A stretch of 64,000 nucleotides of DNA, taken from the NCBI GenBank assembly GCA_040389445.1, contig JAZJZX010000014.1, forward strand, positions 1 to 64,000. Direction: 5' to 3'. The stretch is from UBA5189 sp040389445 (GTDB lineage: Bacteria; Chloroflexota; Limnocylindria; Limnocylindrales; CSP1-4). Positions within the stretch are counted from its first letter, which is position 1. Each line of letters begins with the position of its first letter. The position numbers were made by a program, and so were the translations under genes. The notes under the pieces were generated by a model. It saw nothing but the letters and a program-made list of their open reading frames with translations, was not told the DNA's origin and did not search any database. Positions 25,432-33,389 of the stretch are shown piece after piece.

Positions 25432-26501
25432 CTGCAGGCCGGCAGCGCGCCCTGCCGAGGCAGGCCGACCCGAACGCGCCGCTCCTGGAAGTCGAGGACC
25501 TGCGCACCTACTTCTCGCTCGACGGTGCCACGGTCCGGGCGGTCGACGGCGTGAGCTTCAGACTGGAGCATGGCGAGGCCCTCGGCATTGCCGGCGAATC
25601 CGGGTGCGGCAAGACCACGACCGCGCTGTCGCTGGTACGTCTGCTGCCGCCGAATGCGAGGATCGAGAGCGGATCGGTTCGCCTGTACGGCATCGATCTC
25701 ATCGACAAGACCCCGAATGCGCTGCGCCGCTATCGCTGGCGGGAAATCTCGATCGTGTTCCAGGGCGCGATGAACGCCCTCAACCCGGTTCGCACCGTTG
25801 GGGAGCAGATCGCTGAGCCGATCACGGAGCGGATGGGGCTGGACCGGACCGCCGCGGCCGCGCGCGCCCGTGAACTGCTCGAGCTGGTCGGCATTCCAAG
25901 GAAGCGTGCCAACGCCTACCCGCACGAACTGTCCGGCGGCATGCGCCAGCGGGCGATGATCGCCATGGCCCTGGCATGTGACCCGGCGATCGTCATCGGC
26001 GACGAACCGACGACCGCCCTCGACGTCATGGTCCAGGCCCAGATCCTCGATCTCCTCGAGCGGTTGCGACGCGACCTCGGTCTCTCGCTGATCCTGATCA
26101 CCCACGACCTGTCGGTCATTGCCGAGACCTGCGATCGGGTGATGGTCATGTACGCCGGTCGCGTCGCCGAGGAAGGCGCGGTCGGCGAGGTCTTCGTCCG
26201 GCCGCGTCATCCGTACACGCGGAAGCTGCTTGCGGCGTTCCCGAACATCCACACGGACCGGCGCTCGCTCGAGGTGATTCCGGGTTCACCGCCGGATCTG
26301 CGGGATCCGCCCCCGGGCTGCCGATTTGCGCCCCGCTGCGAATTCGCCATGGACGTGTGCCGGGTCGAGGTCCCACCCGAAGTCACCTTCGCGGATGGCG
26401 TACGCGTGGCCTGCCACCTGTATCCACCGGGCAGTGACGGCGTTCCGGTGACGGCCGTGCCGGTGACGGACGTGCCGGCAGCCGCGGGGTCGGGCCGATG
26501 A
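25428..26501 (+). CDS. Peptide ABC transporter ATP-binding protein (OppD/DppD type)
   Basis: A 357-residue ATPase. Walker A GESGCGKTTT, signature LSGGMRQRAMIAMAL, Walker B VIGDEPTTALD and H-loop THDLSVI are intact. The C-terminal oligopeptide-transporter domain has GCRFAPRCEFAMDVC, whose cysteines bind an iron-sulfur cluster in some relatives. The tail carries a short VPVTAVPVTDVP repeat. The ATG overlaps the preceding stop. Confidence 0.94.
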   Translation: MTAGRQRALPRQADPNAPLLEVEDLRTYFSLDGATVRAVDGVSFRLEHGEALGIAGESGCGKTTTALSLVRLLPPNARIESGSVRLYGIDLIDKTPNALRRYRWREISIVFQGAMNALNPVRTVGEQIAEPITERMGLDRTAAAARARELLELVGIPRKRANAYPHELSGGMRQRAMIAMALACDPAIVIGDEPTTALDVMVQAQILDLLERLRRDLGLSLILITHDLSVIAETCDRVMVMYAGRVAEEGAVGEVFVRPRHPYTRKLLAAFPNIHTDRRSLEVIPGSPPDLRDPPPGCRFAPRCEFAMDVCRVEVPPEVTFADGVRVACHLYPPGSDGVPVTAVPVTDVPAAAGSGR

Positions 26502-27595
26502 CGGCAGATCGGCAGGACGAGCTCGTCCGCCTCGAGGGCCTCGAGGTCCACTTTCCGGTTCGCGGCAGCTTCCTGGATACGCTGCTGCGCCGCAGTCGCG
26601 GGGTCGTCCGCGCGGTGGACGGGATCGACCTGACGATTCGTCTCGGCGAGGTCCTCGGCCTGGTCGGCGAATCGGGCAGCGGCAAGACGACGACCGGTCG
26701 CGTGCTCGTCAAGCTGACCCGCCAGACAGCCGGGCGGGTCATCGTGGATGGGGAGGACGTCAGCGCGATCTGGGGGCAGCGAGCGTTGCGGCACTATCGA
26801 CGTCGGGTCCAGATCATCTTCCAGGATCCGTACGAGACCCTCGATCCCAGGCAATCCATCTTCGACTTCGTCGCCGAGCCGCTCCTGGTCAACGGGCTCG
26901 GCGGATCGCCCGGGGAGCGAGCCGCGAAGGTCCACGCGGCGATCGAGGCGGCCGGCCTCCGTCCGGCCGAGGATTTCGCGGCGCGGTATCCCCACGAGCT
27001 CTCCGGCGGCCAGCGCCAGCGCGTCGTCATTGCCGGGGCCCTGGTCATGGACCCCGACGTGGTCGTGGCCGACGAGCCGGTCAGCATGCTCGACGTGTCG
27101 ATCCGGACTGAGCTCCTTCGCCTGATGCTGGACCTGCGCCAGGAGCGCGGGCTCACCTACCTGTTCATCACCCACGATCTGTCGCTGGCGTGGGTGCTGG
27201 CCGATCGCATCGCCGTCATGTATCTGGGCAAGATCATGGAAATCGGGCCGGCTGAGCAGGTGATCCGGAACCCCCAGAACCCGTATACGCGAGCCCTGGT
27301 CAGCGTGTCCCCGACCCCGGAACCACCCACGGCGGGCGAGCGCGCCACCCGGACGATTCTCGTCGGCGAGACGCCGGACGCAGCGCACATCCCGACGGGC
27401 TGCCGGTTCCACCCTCGCTGTCCTGTCGCGTTCGATCGGTGTCGGGTCGAGGAGCCGCCGCTGTTCGATGTCGGGGACGGCCAGCAGGCAGCCTGCTGGC
27501 TGGTCGAAGGCGGGCAGGCATTGCCGGTACTCGAAGGCGGGCAGGCACTGCCGGTGCTCACGGCCGTGCCACCCGCGCCGCGCGGTTCCGACTAG
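26498..27595 (+). CDS. Peptide ABC transporter ATP-binding protein (OppF/DppF type)
   Basis: A 365-residue ATPase. Walker A GESGSGKTTT, QIIFQDPYETLDPRQ (the Q-loop of OppF), signature LSGGQRQRVVIAGAL and Walker B VVADEPVSMLD are present. The C-terminal domain has GCRFHPRCPVAFDRC. The 3' end contains a duplicated 27-bp unit (27504 and 27531) encoding LVEGGQALPV-type repeats, so the tail is repeat-expanded. It ends the five-gene importer operon; its stop overlaps that of the convergent aquaporin gene. Confidence 0.94.
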   Translation: MTADRQDELVRLEGLEVHFPVRGSFLDTLLRRSRGVVRAVDGIDLTIRLGEVLGLVGESGSGKTTTGRVLVKLTRQTAGRVIVDGEDVSAIWGQRALRHYRRRVQIIFQDPYETLDPRQSIFDFVAEPLLVNGLGGSPGERAAKVHAAIEAAGLRPAEDFAARYPHELSGGQRQRVVIAGALVMDPDVVVADEPVSMLDVSIRTELLRLMLDLRQERGLTYLFITHDLSLAWVLADRIAVMYLGKIMEIGPAEQVIRNPQNPYTRALVSVSPTPEPPTAGERATRTILVGETPDAAHIPTGCRFHPRCPVAFDRCRVEEPPLFDVGDGQQAACWLVEGGQALPVLEGGQALPVLTAVPPAPRGSD

Positions 27596-28242
27596 GCCGG
27601 CTCCTCCGCAGACAGCGCCCGGAACACGATCCAGCCGACAACCGCGCCGATGAATGGTGCCGTCAGGTAGATCCAGATGGCCGCGAAGTCCATGGACACG
27701 ATGGCCGGCCCGAGGGCTCGCGCCGGGTTGACGGACGCGCCGCTGAACGGGATACCGACGGCGTGGATGACGAGAAGCGTCAGCGGGATGACGATGATCG
27801 CGTGTCCGGCGTCCTTCCTCGTCACGGTCAGGATCACGGCCACGAAGATCGCCGTGAGTACGATTTCGGTCAGGAACGCGCCGCCGTCTCCGACACCCGG
27901 CATGTTCTTGGTCCCGGCCACCACCGCCTGGCTGGACAACGCCAGGATCATGGCCGAGGCACCGATCGCCCCGATGACCTGGGCCACGACATAGCCGACC
28001 GCGCCCATCGCGTCGATCCGACCGTCGAGGAGCGCTCCGAGCGTCACCGCGGGATTGAAGTGGCCTCCCGACGCGTGCCCGCTCACGGCGATCGCCGCGA
28101 GCAGGCCGAAGCCGAACCCGAACGGGATCACGACAAGCGCCGGCGAGCCGGGGATCGCGCCCACGGCGAGGATCGACATCGACCCCATGCCGACGAGGAT
28201 GAACGTGCCGACGACCTCGGCCAGGAGCTTGCGAGTGTCCAC
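27592..28242 (-). CDS. Aquaporin (MIP family)
   Basis: A 216-residue channel protein with six helices and both half-helix NPA boxes (GGHFNPAVTLG and GASVNPARALGP). The family conducts water or small neutral solutes. The second box, followed by ARALGP, and the short loops resemble AqpZ-type water channels more than glycerol facilitators, but the filter residues cannot be assigned without alignment. The GTG at 28242 is chosen because GGAGGAGGGA lies just upstream; the ATG 42 nt earlier has no RBS. Confidence 0.9.
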   Translation of the reverse strand: MDTRKLLAEVVGTFILVGMGSMSILAVGAIPGSPALVVIPFGFGFGLLAAIAVSGHASGGHFNPAVTLGALLDGRIDAMGAVGYVVAQVIGAIGASAMILALSSQAVVAGTKNMPGVGDGGAFLTEIVLTAIFVAVILTVTRKDAGHAIIVIPLTLLVIHAVGIPFSGASVNPARALGPAIVSMDFAAIWIYLTAPFIGAVVGWIVFRALSAEEPA

Positions 28243-28296
28243 GGTCCCTCCTCCAGTGTCCCGAACGGGCAGTGCCGGCATCATACCGACCGCCGG

Positions 28297-28992
28297 TCAG
28301 CCTCCGGCGGGCCGAATGGCGTCGGTGTTCCCGAGGGCCGCCCGAAGCAGCACGGCATCCCGCCATGTCCGGCACAGCACGTCCACGAGTTCGAGCCGGT
28401 CCACTGCCGCGACGAGGGCGTCCGCGATGGAACCAGCGTCGACGCCGCCGTCCGCTCCGGATCCCACGGCGATGGCCCCGTGACGCTCGAGCAGCACAGC
28501 CACGGCCACGGGTCCCGCCGTCGGCGTGAACGATGCCGCGATGCGCCCGGCCAGTTCGTCGCTCCCCATGGCCCCGTAGGGGATCAGCGGCAGGACCGGC
28601 AGGTGCAATGCCGTCTCCGGCAGCGCCAGCGGGTCGGGCGGTACGCCGGCCAGGGACAGGGCCATGGACGCCGGCAGATGGGCGTGGGCGATGGCCAGGA
28701 CGTCGGGACGAGCCCGGTAGATCGCCCGATGGATCGCGATGTCGGAGCTCGCGCGCGGTCCGGTCGGGGCCGGACCGGTTTCGGGATCCAGGGGCACCAT
28801 CGCGAGATCGTCCGGTCCGAGCTCGTCCTTGCGCCGCCCGGTGGGTGTCGTGAGCAGCGTCAGGTCCGAGAGGCGGACGGACAGGTTGCCTTCGGCGGCG
28901 CTGATCAGCCCGCGCGATCCGAGCCGGCGACCGGCGGCACAGACGGCGGCCCGGAGGTGACCCTGATCCGGCGGCGAGTCGGGACGATCCAT
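28297..28992 (-). CDS. Class II aldolase/adducin-family protein
   Basis: A 231-residue protein. The fold signature GNLSVRLSD is at about 36-44. Metal-binding His residues are in AHAHLPASM, and a third His is in LLERHGAIAVG. The Glu in LPETALHL fits the catalytic acid of L-fuculose-1-phosphate aldolase relatives. The members cleave phosphorylated sugars or dehydrate methylthioribulose-phosphate; specificity cannot be told here. The ATG at 28992 has TACCAT 6 nt upstream. No sugar kinase lies beside it. Confidence 0.85.
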   Translation of the reverse strand: MDRPDSPPDQGHLRAAVCAAGRRLGSRGLISAAEGNLSVRLSDLTLLTTPTGRRKDELGPDDLAMVPLDPETGPAPTGPRASSDIAIHRAIYRARPDVLAIAHAHLPASMALSLAGVPPDPLALPETALHLPVLPLIPYGAMGSDELAGRIAASFTPTAGPVAVAVLLERHGAIAVGSGADGGVDAGSIADALVAAVDRLELVDVLCRTWRDAVLLRAALGNTDAIRPAGG

Positions 28993-28998
28993 CGGCCG

Positions 28999-29004
28999 AT
29001 GGTA
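28999..29004 (-). promoter_or_regulatory. -10-like hexamer of the class II aldolase gene
   Basis: TACCAT on the minus strand, 6 nt before the ATG at 28992, no SD sequence. Confidence 0.45.
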
Positions 29005-29036
29005 TCGCCGAGCGCTCGCTCCCGGCGGGCCGTGGG

Positions 29037-29177
29037 TCAAGCCGCCAGTCGAGCCTCCACGGGCGCGGGGTCGACCACGTCCCAGATGACGGCGCAGTCC
29101 AGGCACCGAAGTTGATCCGGGATCGGAAGATCGACGGTCTGGGGCGTATCGCAGCAGGGGCGTTCGATGAGGATCAT
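29037..29177 (-). CDS. Small four-cysteine protein (46 aa)
   Basis: A 46-residue reading frame with a Cys-Cys pair (IERPCCDTPQTVDLP) and a CxxC (LRCLDCAVIWDVVD), spaced like a minimal zinc ribbon. GGAG lies 11 nt before the ATG. It diverges from the ABC-2 ATPase gene. The pattern of Cys pairs around a Val-Asp-Leu-Pro strand looks protein-like rather than random, but the size leaves doubt. Function unknown. Confidence 0.5.
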   Translation of the reverse strand: MILIERPCCDTPQTVDLPIPDQLRCLDCAVIWDVVDPAPVEARLAA

Positions 29178-29252
29178 GGGCACAGACTCCGCGAACGTTG
29201 TGACAGCTTGCGTGGCACGATGCTCATGACCTCGCGACAGGAAGGAAGAAGG

Positions 29253-30185
29253 TTGCCCGGCACCAGCGAGAGCGGACTGGTCATCGACGTGGCGGAACTC
29301 CACAAGCGATACGGCCGCGTCCGGGCGCTGGCCGGCCTGACGATGACGGTGCAGGCGGGCGAGATCTTCGGCTTCCTCGGACCGAACGGCGCCGGCAAGA
29401 CGACCGCCGTCAAGCTGCTCCTCGGGCTCGCGCGGCCGACCGGTGGTCACGGACTCGTGCTCGGAAGACCGCTCGGTGATCGCGAGGCACGCCGGCATGT
29501 CGGGTACCTCCCCGAGCTGTTCCGGTTCCAGCCCTGGCTCCGGGCCCGCGAGGTGCTCGATCTCCACGCGGACCTGATCGGACTCCCGGCGGGCGGCCGG
29601 AGGCGCACCTTCGACGACGTCCTCGGGCTGGTGGGTCTCGCCGACCGGGCCGACAGCGCGGTGGGCGGGTTTTCCAAGGGGATGCAGCAGCGGCTCGGGA
29701 TCGGCGTCGCGCTGGTGGGCGACCCTGCCCTGGTCATCCTCGATGAACCGACGTCGGCCCTCGACCCCATCGGTCGCATGGACGTCCGGGCGATTCTCCG
29801 CACGGCGAGGGAGCGCGGGGCTGCCGTCTTGCTGAATTCCCATCTCCTCACCGAGGTCGAGCAGGTCTGCGATCGCCTCGCCATCGTCGATCGCGGTGCG
29901 GTGGTCGCCGAGGGCACCCTTGCCGCCGTGTTGGGAGCCCGCGAGACCCGCATTCGTGTCGAAGGACTCGAGCGCCCCGGACTCGCCGCACTCTCGCGGT
30001 TCGGGACGCCCCGGTTCGACGGCCGCGACCTGTTCGTCGGGGAATTGCCTGAGGCCAGCGTGCCGGAGCTGGTTGCCGCGCTCGTCGAGATGGGCGTCCG
30101 TGTCCACGAGGTGGCTTCGGGTCGCGAGTCCCTGGAGGCGCGATTCCTGGAGCTCGTGCGCACCAATCGGGAGGTCGTCGCGTGA
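29253..30185 (+). CDS. ABC-2 exporter ATP-binding protein
   Basis: About 310 residues from the TTG at 29253, chosen because GGAAGGAAGAAGG immediately precedes it. In-frame ATGs at 29220 and 29226 are alternatives without an RBS. Walker A GPNGAGKTT, the degenerate signature VGGFSKGMQQRLGI, Walker B LVILDEPTSALDP and the H-loop NSHLL are visible. The C-terminal 90 residues follow the CcmA/NatA pattern (a small regulatory domain). With the next gene it forms an ABC-2 exporter, likely for a lipid, polysaccharide or drug; substrate unknown. Confidence 0.9.
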   Translation: MPGTSESGLVIDVAELHKRYGRVRALAGLTMTVQAGEIFGFLGPNGAGKTTAVKLLLGLARPTGGHGLVLGRPLGDREARRHVGYLPELFRFQPWLRAREVLDLHADLIGLPAGGRRRTFDDVLGLVGLADRADSAVGGFSKGMQQRLGIGVALVGDPALVILDEPTSALDPIGRMDVRAILRTARERGAAVLLNSHLLTEVEQVCDRLAIVDRGAVVAEGTLAAVLGARETRIRVEGLERPGLAALSRFGTPRFDGRDLFVGELPEASVPELVAALVEMGVRVHEVASGRESLEARFLELVRTNREVVA

Positions 30186-31039
30186 TCACGATCGCACGTC
30201 TGACCCTCGGTGAGGCGGCTCGGCGGCGGATCCTGTGGGTGCTCGTGGCACTGGCCGTCCTGGCCGTCGCCATCACCGGCTGGGGCGTCGAGCGTCTCGT
30301 GTCGTTCGCCCGGGCGTCGGGCACCCCCGAGCTCACGATCCAGCTGGGCGTCTCACAGATCCTCATCTTCATCGCGTTTCAGTTCAGCTTCGTCCTCGCC
30401 ATGACCGCCGCGTTCCTGGGTGCGCCGGCGATCGCCAACGACCTCGAATCCGGGATCGCCCTGGCGCTCCTGGCCCGGCCGATCCGTCGCTCCTCCTATC
30501 TCCTCGGTCGGTGGCTCGGACTGGCCGTCGTGCTCGTGGCCTACGGTGCCGGTTCGGCCCTGCTGGCGATTGTCGTCGTGAGCCGCGTCTCCGGATACAC
30601 GCCGCCATCGATCGTCGGGCCCCTGGCGTATCTCGCGACCGAGGGGCTGGTGGTGCTGTCGCTCAGCCTGCTGTTGTCGACGCGCCTGCCGCCCATCGGG
30701 GCGGGTGCCATCGCCGTCGTCGCCTACGGGCTGTCCTGGGCCGCCGGCGCGATCGAACGAGTCGGCATCGCAATCACGGCCGCCAACCCCAGCGTGAACC
30801 TGGCCGTCGTCGGGCAGGTGGGTCGGGCCATCCTGCCGACCGACGGGCTCTGGCGTGGCGTGATCTACGGCCTGGAACCGGGGATCGTCATTGCCGCCGC
30901 CGCAGGCCAACCGCTCGCCGAGGCGAATCCGTTTTTCGCGGCGACGCCACCGACGGTCGGTTTTCTCCTCTGGACGGGCGTCTGGATGGTGCTCGTGATG
31001 ACCCTTGCCGCGATCTCGCTGCGCCGGCGCGAGCTGTGA
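30182..31039 (+). CDS. ABC-2 family permease
   Basis: A 285-residue membrane protein. The cytoplasmic start (ITIARLTLGEAARRRILWV) is followed by about six helices. The conserved EAA-like loop (NDLESGIALALLARPIRRSSYLLGRW) is typical of NosY/ABC-2 permeases. The GTG start overlaps the ATPase stop (GTGA). The 3' end is followed directly by an 18-bp repeat array. Confidence 0.88.
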   Translation: MITIARLTLGEAARRRILWVLVALAVLAVAITGWGVERLVSFARASGTPELTIQLGVSQILIFIAFQFSFVLAMTAAFLGAPAIANDLESGIALALLARPIRRSSYLLGRWLGLAVVLVAYGAGSALLAIVVVSRVSGYTPPSIVGPLAYLATEGLVVLSLSLLLSTRLPPIGAGAIAVVAYGLSWAAGAIERVGIAITAANPSVNLAVVGQVGRAILPTDGLWRGVIYGLEPGIVIAAAAGQPLAEANPFFAATPPTVGFLLWTGVWMVLVMTLAAISLRRREL

Positions 31040-31047
31040 ACCTGGTC

Positions 31048-31119
31048 GGCGAAGCCGCGCCAGCCGGCGAAGCCGTGCCAGCCGGCGAAACCGTGCCAGC
31101 CGGCCATGCCGCGCCTGCC
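31048..31119. repeat. Four 18-bp tandem repeats in a convergent gap
   Basis: GGCGAAGCCGCGCCAGCC-type units start at 31048, 31066, 31084 and 31102. In one frame they read Gly-(Glu/His)-(Ala/Thr)-(Ala/Val)-Pro-Ala. That frame is closed by a stop before the array, so it is probably non-coding. It fills the gap between the permease and the convergent tagI gene. Confidence 0.8.
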
Positions 31120-31185
31120 CCCGGTGCCGCGCCTGGCCTGGTGCGGCGCATGACCTGATGCTGCGTGCGCCTCGGCGCTCGCCGT

Positions 31186-31761
31186 TCAGCCGCGGTAGCG
31201 GAAGCAGCCCGGCAGGTGATCGTCGACCAAGCCGACGCTCTGCATGAAGGCATAGACAATCGTCGATCCAACGAACCGGAACCCGCGAGCCCGGAGATCC
31301 CGGGACAACGCGTCGGACACGGGCGTCGTCGAGGGGATGTCCGCCATCGTGGCGGTCGGTCCGCGGCGGGCGGCGGGGCGTGGAACGAACGCGCCGAGGT
31401 ACGCATCGAAGGCTCCGAATGCCCCGGCGACGGCCAGAAAGGCCGCCGCGTTTCCGATCGAGGCCTCGATCTTGGCCCGGTTCCGGACGATCCCGGCGTC
31501 GTCCATGAGCCGGGCCCGATCCGCGTCGTCGAACGCCGCCACCACGGCCGGTTCGAAGCCGCCGAAGGCTGCCCGGAAGGCGTCCCGCTTGTGGAGGATC
31601 GTCCGCCAGGAGAGTCCCGCCTGAAACCCTTCCAGGATCAGGCGCTCGAAGAGCTCGCGATCCTCGGTGACCGGCACGCCCCATTCCTCATCGTGGTAGA
31701 CCTGCATGCGCCGGTCGCCCGCAGCTTCGGCGCCCCACCAGCATCGACCCGGCTCGTCCAT
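31186..31761 (-). CDS. tagI: DNA-3-methyladenine glycosylase I
   Basis: A 191-residue base-excision repair glycosylase, the usual TagI length. Zinc ligands fit the family: Cys and His near the N-terminus (RCWWG and VYHDEEWGVPV) and His/Cys near the C-terminus (VDDHLPGCFRY). DEEWGVPV, FEAF-like helices (LILEGFQAGLSWRTIL) and the HhH segment are conserved. It removes 3-methyladenine from alkylated DNA. The ATG at 31761 has TATCCT 8 nt upstream and diverges from the hydrolase gene 40 nt away. Confidence 0.94.
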   Translation of the reverse strand: MDEPGRCWWGAEAAGDRRMQVYHDEEWGVPVTEDRELFERLILEGFQAGLSWRTILHKRDAFRAAFGGFEPAVVAAFDDADRARLMDDAGIVRNRAKIEASIGNAAAFLAVAGAFGAFDAYLGAFVPRPAARRGPTATMADIPSTTPVSDALSRDLRARGFRFVGSTIVYAFMQSVGLVDDHLPGCFRYRG

Positions 31762-31769
31762 CACCGCGA

Positions 31770-31775
31770 AGGATA
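31770..31775 (-). promoter_or_regulatory. -10-like hexamer of tagI
   Basis: TATCCT on the minus strand, 8 nt before the tagI ATG. Confidence 0.4.
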
Positions 31776-31789
31776 GGCGCGCCGGCGCG

Positions 31790-31795
31790 TACTCT
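31790..31795 (+). promoter_or_regulatory. -10-like hexamer of the alpha/beta hydrolase gene
   Basis: TACTCT lies 6 nt before the ATG at 31802, back to back with the tagI element 15 bp away. Confidence 0.45.
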
Positions 31796-31801
31796 GGCGC
31801 C

Positions 31802-32323
31802 ATGAGCGTCCGGCTGCACCTTGGCCACGGGGCAAGTGGGACCGCCGCCTCGATGGCTCCGTTCGTCGCCGGCCTCGAGGCCCGCCGGATCAGCGCCCAG
31901 GCCGTCGACCTTCCGAAGCGCCGGGCGGAGGATGCCGTTGCCGCCTGGCGAGCGGCAGTCCCGGACGGGCCCATGATCGCCGTCGGCGGCCACTCGTACG
32001 GCGGCCGTGTCGCGAGCCTCGCCGCGGCCGAACCGGACACCCAGTACGCGGCCCTGATCCTGTTCTCCTACCCGCTCCATCCGCCGGGAGCGCCGGAGCG
32101 TGCCGAGGCGCGGGTCGCGCACTGGCCACGGATCAGCTGCCCGGTCCTGCTGCTCTCTGGTGAGTCGGATCCCTTCGCCCGGATCGAGCTCCTGCGGGCG
32201 GCCGTGCCGCTGCTCCGCGAGGCCGAACTGGTGACCTACCCGGGGCTCCGGCATGGCTTGGCAACGGTCCTCGACGACGCACTCGATCGGGTGGCCGCGT
32301 TTCTCCGGAACGTCGACGGCTGA
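31802..32323 (+). CDS. Small alpha/beta hydrolase (KANL3/Tex30-like)
   Basis: A 173-residue single-domain hydrolase. Oxyanion strand LHLGHGASG, nucleophile elbow GGHSYGGR, acid in LLLSGESDPFA and the His near GLRHGL make a full triad. It lacks a lid domain, as in the dienelactone-hydrolase-like KANL3/Tex30 group. Cytoplasmic; substrate unknown. The ATG has a leaderless -10 signature. Confidence 0.85.
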   Translation: MSVRLHLGHGASGTAASMAPFVAGLEARRISAQAVDLPKRRAEDAVAAWRAAVPDGPMIAVGGHSYGGRVASLAAAEPDTQYAALILFSYPLHPPGAPERAEARVAHWPRISCPVLLLSGESDPFARIELLRAAVPLLREAELVTYPGLRHGLATVLDDALDRVAAFLRNVDG

Positions 32324-32426
32324 CGGCCGGGCCAACCTGGGCATCGGTTCCCCTGACATCGTTGAGCGAGACCCGTGACCGCCGGGGTTCGCGGTGCCGC
32401 CAGGGCCGACAGTCCATGACCGGTGG

Positions 32427-32455
32427 TTGCCGCATCGCACCCGCGCCGTTATCCT
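32427..32455 (+). promoter_or_regulatory. Promoter of the lytic transglycosylase gene
   Basis: TTGCCG (32427-32432), a 17-nt spacer, and TATCCT (32450-32455). The predicted start near 32462 leaves a leader of about 27 nt that carries the SD sequence GGAGGAGG. Confidence 0.55.
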
Positions 32456-32488
32456 CCGATGTCCGCGCAACCTCTTGGAGGAGGACTA

Positions 32489-33364
32489 TTGCCCGACGTT
32501 GCAGGCCGCGTTCGAGCGGTCCTCACCGCCACCCTCGCAGCCGTGCTGCTCGTCGCGCTCGTCGTTCCATCCGTCACCCAGGCGGTTGACCCGCCCAACA
32601 TCGACCGATTCATGGCCGCCCTCGGCGCGGTCGAATCGAACGGCCGATACGAGGCGGTGAACTCGAGTTCGGGCGCCCTCGGCAAGTACCAGATCATGCC
32701 CGCGAACTGGGCTGCCTGGTCGCTGCGCTACCTGGGCGATGCGAACGCGGAGCCCACACCGGCAAACCAGGATCATGTCGCGCGGCACAAGCTCACGGCG
32801 CTCTACAACTGGCTCGGTGACTGGCCGTCGGTGGCGCACTGGTGGCTGACCGGGGACGGGAACACCAACCCGGCGCTGTGGTCCGACTTCTCGCGGCGCT
32901 ATGTCGACAAGGTCCTGACGGTGATGGGCGCTGATTCGCTACCGACGCGACCGACCGTGATCACGGCCGTGGCGCCTGCGCCGGCGTCGAACGCCTCGAC
33001 CATCTATGACGAATCGAACCGATCCATCCACTTCTCCGGCGGATGGGGCAAGGCCGAGTACGCGAAGTACAACGGGGGCGTCGTCCGGTACGCGATCGAG
33101 CCGGGCGCGACGGCATGGTTCACCTTCCAGGGGACGTCGATCACCTGGATCGGGCCCAAGGGCCCGACCCGGGGCCAGGCCAAGATCTACATCGACGAGG
33201 AGCTGGTGGCCTCCGTGGATGTCTATGCTCGTCGCTTCAGGGCCCGCGCACCCATCTTCACCACGACGTTCGATCGGCTCGGCACCCACACGATCACGAT
33301 CGAGGTGGTGGGCACCGAGGGCCGGGAGACCATCGCGCTCGACGAGTTCGTCGTCGGTAGCTAG
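32489..33364 (+). CDS. Secreted lytic-transglycosylase-like protein with C-terminal beta domain
   Basis: About 291 residues from a TTG that follows GGAGGAGGACTA. A signal peptide (hydrophobic 11-30, cleavage near VTQA-VD) precedes an SLT-like domain at about 35-150, with the likely catalytic Glu in LGAVESNGRYEAVNS and GALGKYQIMPANW. The C-terminal 110 residues (about 185-291; IYDESNRSIHFSGGW, WFTFQGTSITWIG) look like a jelly-roll sugar-binding module. It would cut or bind peptidoglycan outside the membrane, perhaps during growth or resuscitation. An ATG 66 nt upstream lacks an RBS. Confidence 0.85.
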   Translation: MPDVAGRVRAVLTATLAAVLLVALVVPSVTQAVDPPNIDRFMAALGAVESNGRYEAVNSSSGALGKYQIMPANWAAWSLRYLGDANAEPTPANQDHVARHKLTALYNWLGDWPSVAHWWLTGDGNTNPALWSDFSRRYVDKVLTVMGADSLPTRPTVITAVAPAPASNASTIYDESNRSIHFSGGWGKAEYAKYNGGVVRYAIEPGATAWFTFQGTSITWIGPKGPTRGQAKIYIDEELVASVDVYARRFRARAPIFTTTFDRLGTHTITIEVVGTEGRETIALDEFVVGS

Positions 33365-33389
33365 GACCGTCGCGTCGCGAGGCGCGAGC

